DNA from: an uncultured Commensalibacter sp.
GTDB taxonomy: Bacteria > Pseudomonadota > Alphaproteobacteria > Acetobacterales > Acetobacteraceae
Length of the DNA: 64,000 bases
Assembly (NCBI GenBank): GCA_945266285.1
Contig: CALYOP010000001.1
Coordinates: 62,001 to 126,000 of the forward strand
Direction of reading: 5' to 3'
Numbering within the stretch: the first letter of the stretch is position 1; every line of letters begins with the position of its first letter. The notes beneath the pieces are model-generated. The model was not told the origin of the DNA, searched no databases, and saw nothing but the letters and a program-made list of their open reading frames with translations. The translations under genes were made by a program, and so were the position numbers. Positions 63,422 to 64,000 of this stretch are shown here, one piece after another.

Positions 63422-64000
63422 TTATAAAACCCGACTGGCAATAAATTTTAACCGGTTTATTAATTCAGGATAGCGCTTTTCAGGTGCTGTAATAAATGCA
63501 TTTTCCAAAGCGTGATCACAACCCATTTGACATGAATGGCGTTTTTTTCCTAATTGCGGAATAACTTTACCCAAAAGCTGTTTTGCGTGCTCTGAATTTT
63601 TCTGCATGATTTTAATTACAGCTTCAACATTGACATCGTCATGATCTGAATGCCAACAATCATAATCGGTTACCATAGCAACAGTTGCGTAACACATTTC
63701 GGCTTCTCTTGCCAAACTGGCTTCTGGCATATTGGTCATACCAATAACCGATGCTCCCCATGAACGATAAAGATTGCTTTCGGCCCGCGTTGAAAATTGT
63801 GGACCTTCCATAACCAAATAAATACCATTTTTTACAACAGAAATACCAAGCGCTTTCGCTTCATTATAAAGCACCGCTCCCATACGGGTGCAAAAAGGGT
63901 CAGCCATAGATACGTGTGCTACAAAACCATTATCAAAAAAGCTTTTTTCGCGTTTATAGGTACGATCAATTGTTTGGTCGACGATTACAAAGGTACCTGG
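63422..64000 (-). CDS. mtnP: S-methyl-5'-thioadenosine phosphorylase (N-terminus outside window)
   Basis: Phosphorolysis of methylthioadenosine in methionine salvage. The frame is open to the window edge; 192 C-terminal residues are visible, starting PGTFVIVDQTIDRTYKRE. Signatures: FVAHVSMADPFCTRM, MEGPQFSTRAES (purine phosphorylase family 2) and VTDYDCWH. An apparent start at 63907 (MADPFC) is internal, since conserved sequence continues upstream of it. Distinguishing MTAP from the broader purine nucleoside phosphorylase rests on the GPQFSTRAE and TDYDCW segments. Confidence 0.9.
   Translation of the reverse strand, partial: PGTFVIVDQTIDRTYKREKSFFDNGFVAHVSMADPFCTRMGAVLYNEAKALGISVVKNGIYLVMEGPQFSTRAESNLYRSWGASVIGMTNMPEASLAREAEMCYATVAMVTDYDCWHSDHDDVNVEAVIKIMQKNSEHAKQLLGKVIPQLGKKRHSCQMGCDHALENAFITAPEKRYPELINRLKFIASRVL

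Noticed and set aside
63422-63907. mtnP as a complete short gene starting at 63907
   Set aside because: Conserved phosphorylase sequence continues upstream in the same frame to the window edge, so the gene is cut by the window.

Overview
The window looks like chromosomal DNA of a low-GC (roughly 37-40% by eye) alphaproteobacterium, most likely an acetic acid bacterium (Acetobacteraceae) of the Commensalibacter type. That placement is inference. It rests on alphaproteobacterial gene orders (pyrH-frr-uppS-cdsA-dxr-rseP-bamA; rpoZ-rsh-acpS-lepB-rnc-era; hda-ppk-ppx opposite purMN), a cyoABCD quinol oxidase, a class I lysyl-tRNA synthetase, a Suv3-type helicase and the base composition. Both ends cut genes: bamA at the left and mtnP at the right. 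I found no tRNA, rRNA, insertion sequence, prophage or CRISPR array.

Layout. 1-7 kb (minus strand): envelope biogenesis (bamA, rseP, cdsA, uppS), the MEP isoprenoid step dxr, ribosome recycling (frr) and UMP kinase (pyrH). 7-13.4 kb (minus): era, rnc, lepB, acpS, the bifunctional (p)ppGpp enzyme, rpoZ and folK. 13.5-16.8 kb (plus): an NYN-domain nuclease overlapping a family 5 uracil-DNA glycosylase, then a very AT-rich stretch with an orphan 96-residue gene bracketed by two perfect inverted repeats and a FkbM-type methyltransferase. 16.9-20.1 kb: oligoendopeptidase F and an ABC1/UbiB-type kinase. 20.5-23.6 kb: a four-gene polar amino acid ABC importer, CjaA-like (cysteine?). 23.6-30.6 kb: ppx, ppk and hda opposite purMN, then ndk. 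30.6-35.6 kb: an ABC-F ATPase, a HAD phosphatase, an MFS transporter and a secreted alpha/beta hydrolase. 35.6-40.4 kb: a small nucleotide-sugar cassette (aminotransferase, 4,6-dehydratase, lipid-linked sugar transferase).

40.4-45.5 kb: a secreted protein of unknown function, a MarR regulator, a Suv3-like helicase coupled to an S4 protein, and a 7Fe ferredoxin. 45.6-49.5 kb: cyoABCD. 49.9-55.1 kb: a BAX inhibitor-1 family protein, thpR, a shortened mprF and a class I lysS. 55.2-58.4 kb: a DinG-like helicase and a cold-shock protein. 58.6-60.8 kb: groESL with two CIRCE operators. 60.9-64 kb: a dienelactone hydrolase, a nemR/nemA-type regulator and old yellow enzyme pair with a visible operator, and mtnP.

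Most of the window is ordinary core genome and I see no clear undescribed multi-gene system. The items most worth a second look are the lysS-mprF pair in which MprF lacks most of its synthase domain, the orphan gene between two perfect hairpins at 15.36-15.77 kb, the doubled CIRCE operators, the NemR-type operator, the NYN-UDGb overlap, and several inverted repeats placed over or just before ribosome binding sites. Many starts are GTG or TTG, and several genes start inside the longest open frame. I moved those starts where a ribosome binding site or family alignment argued for it.
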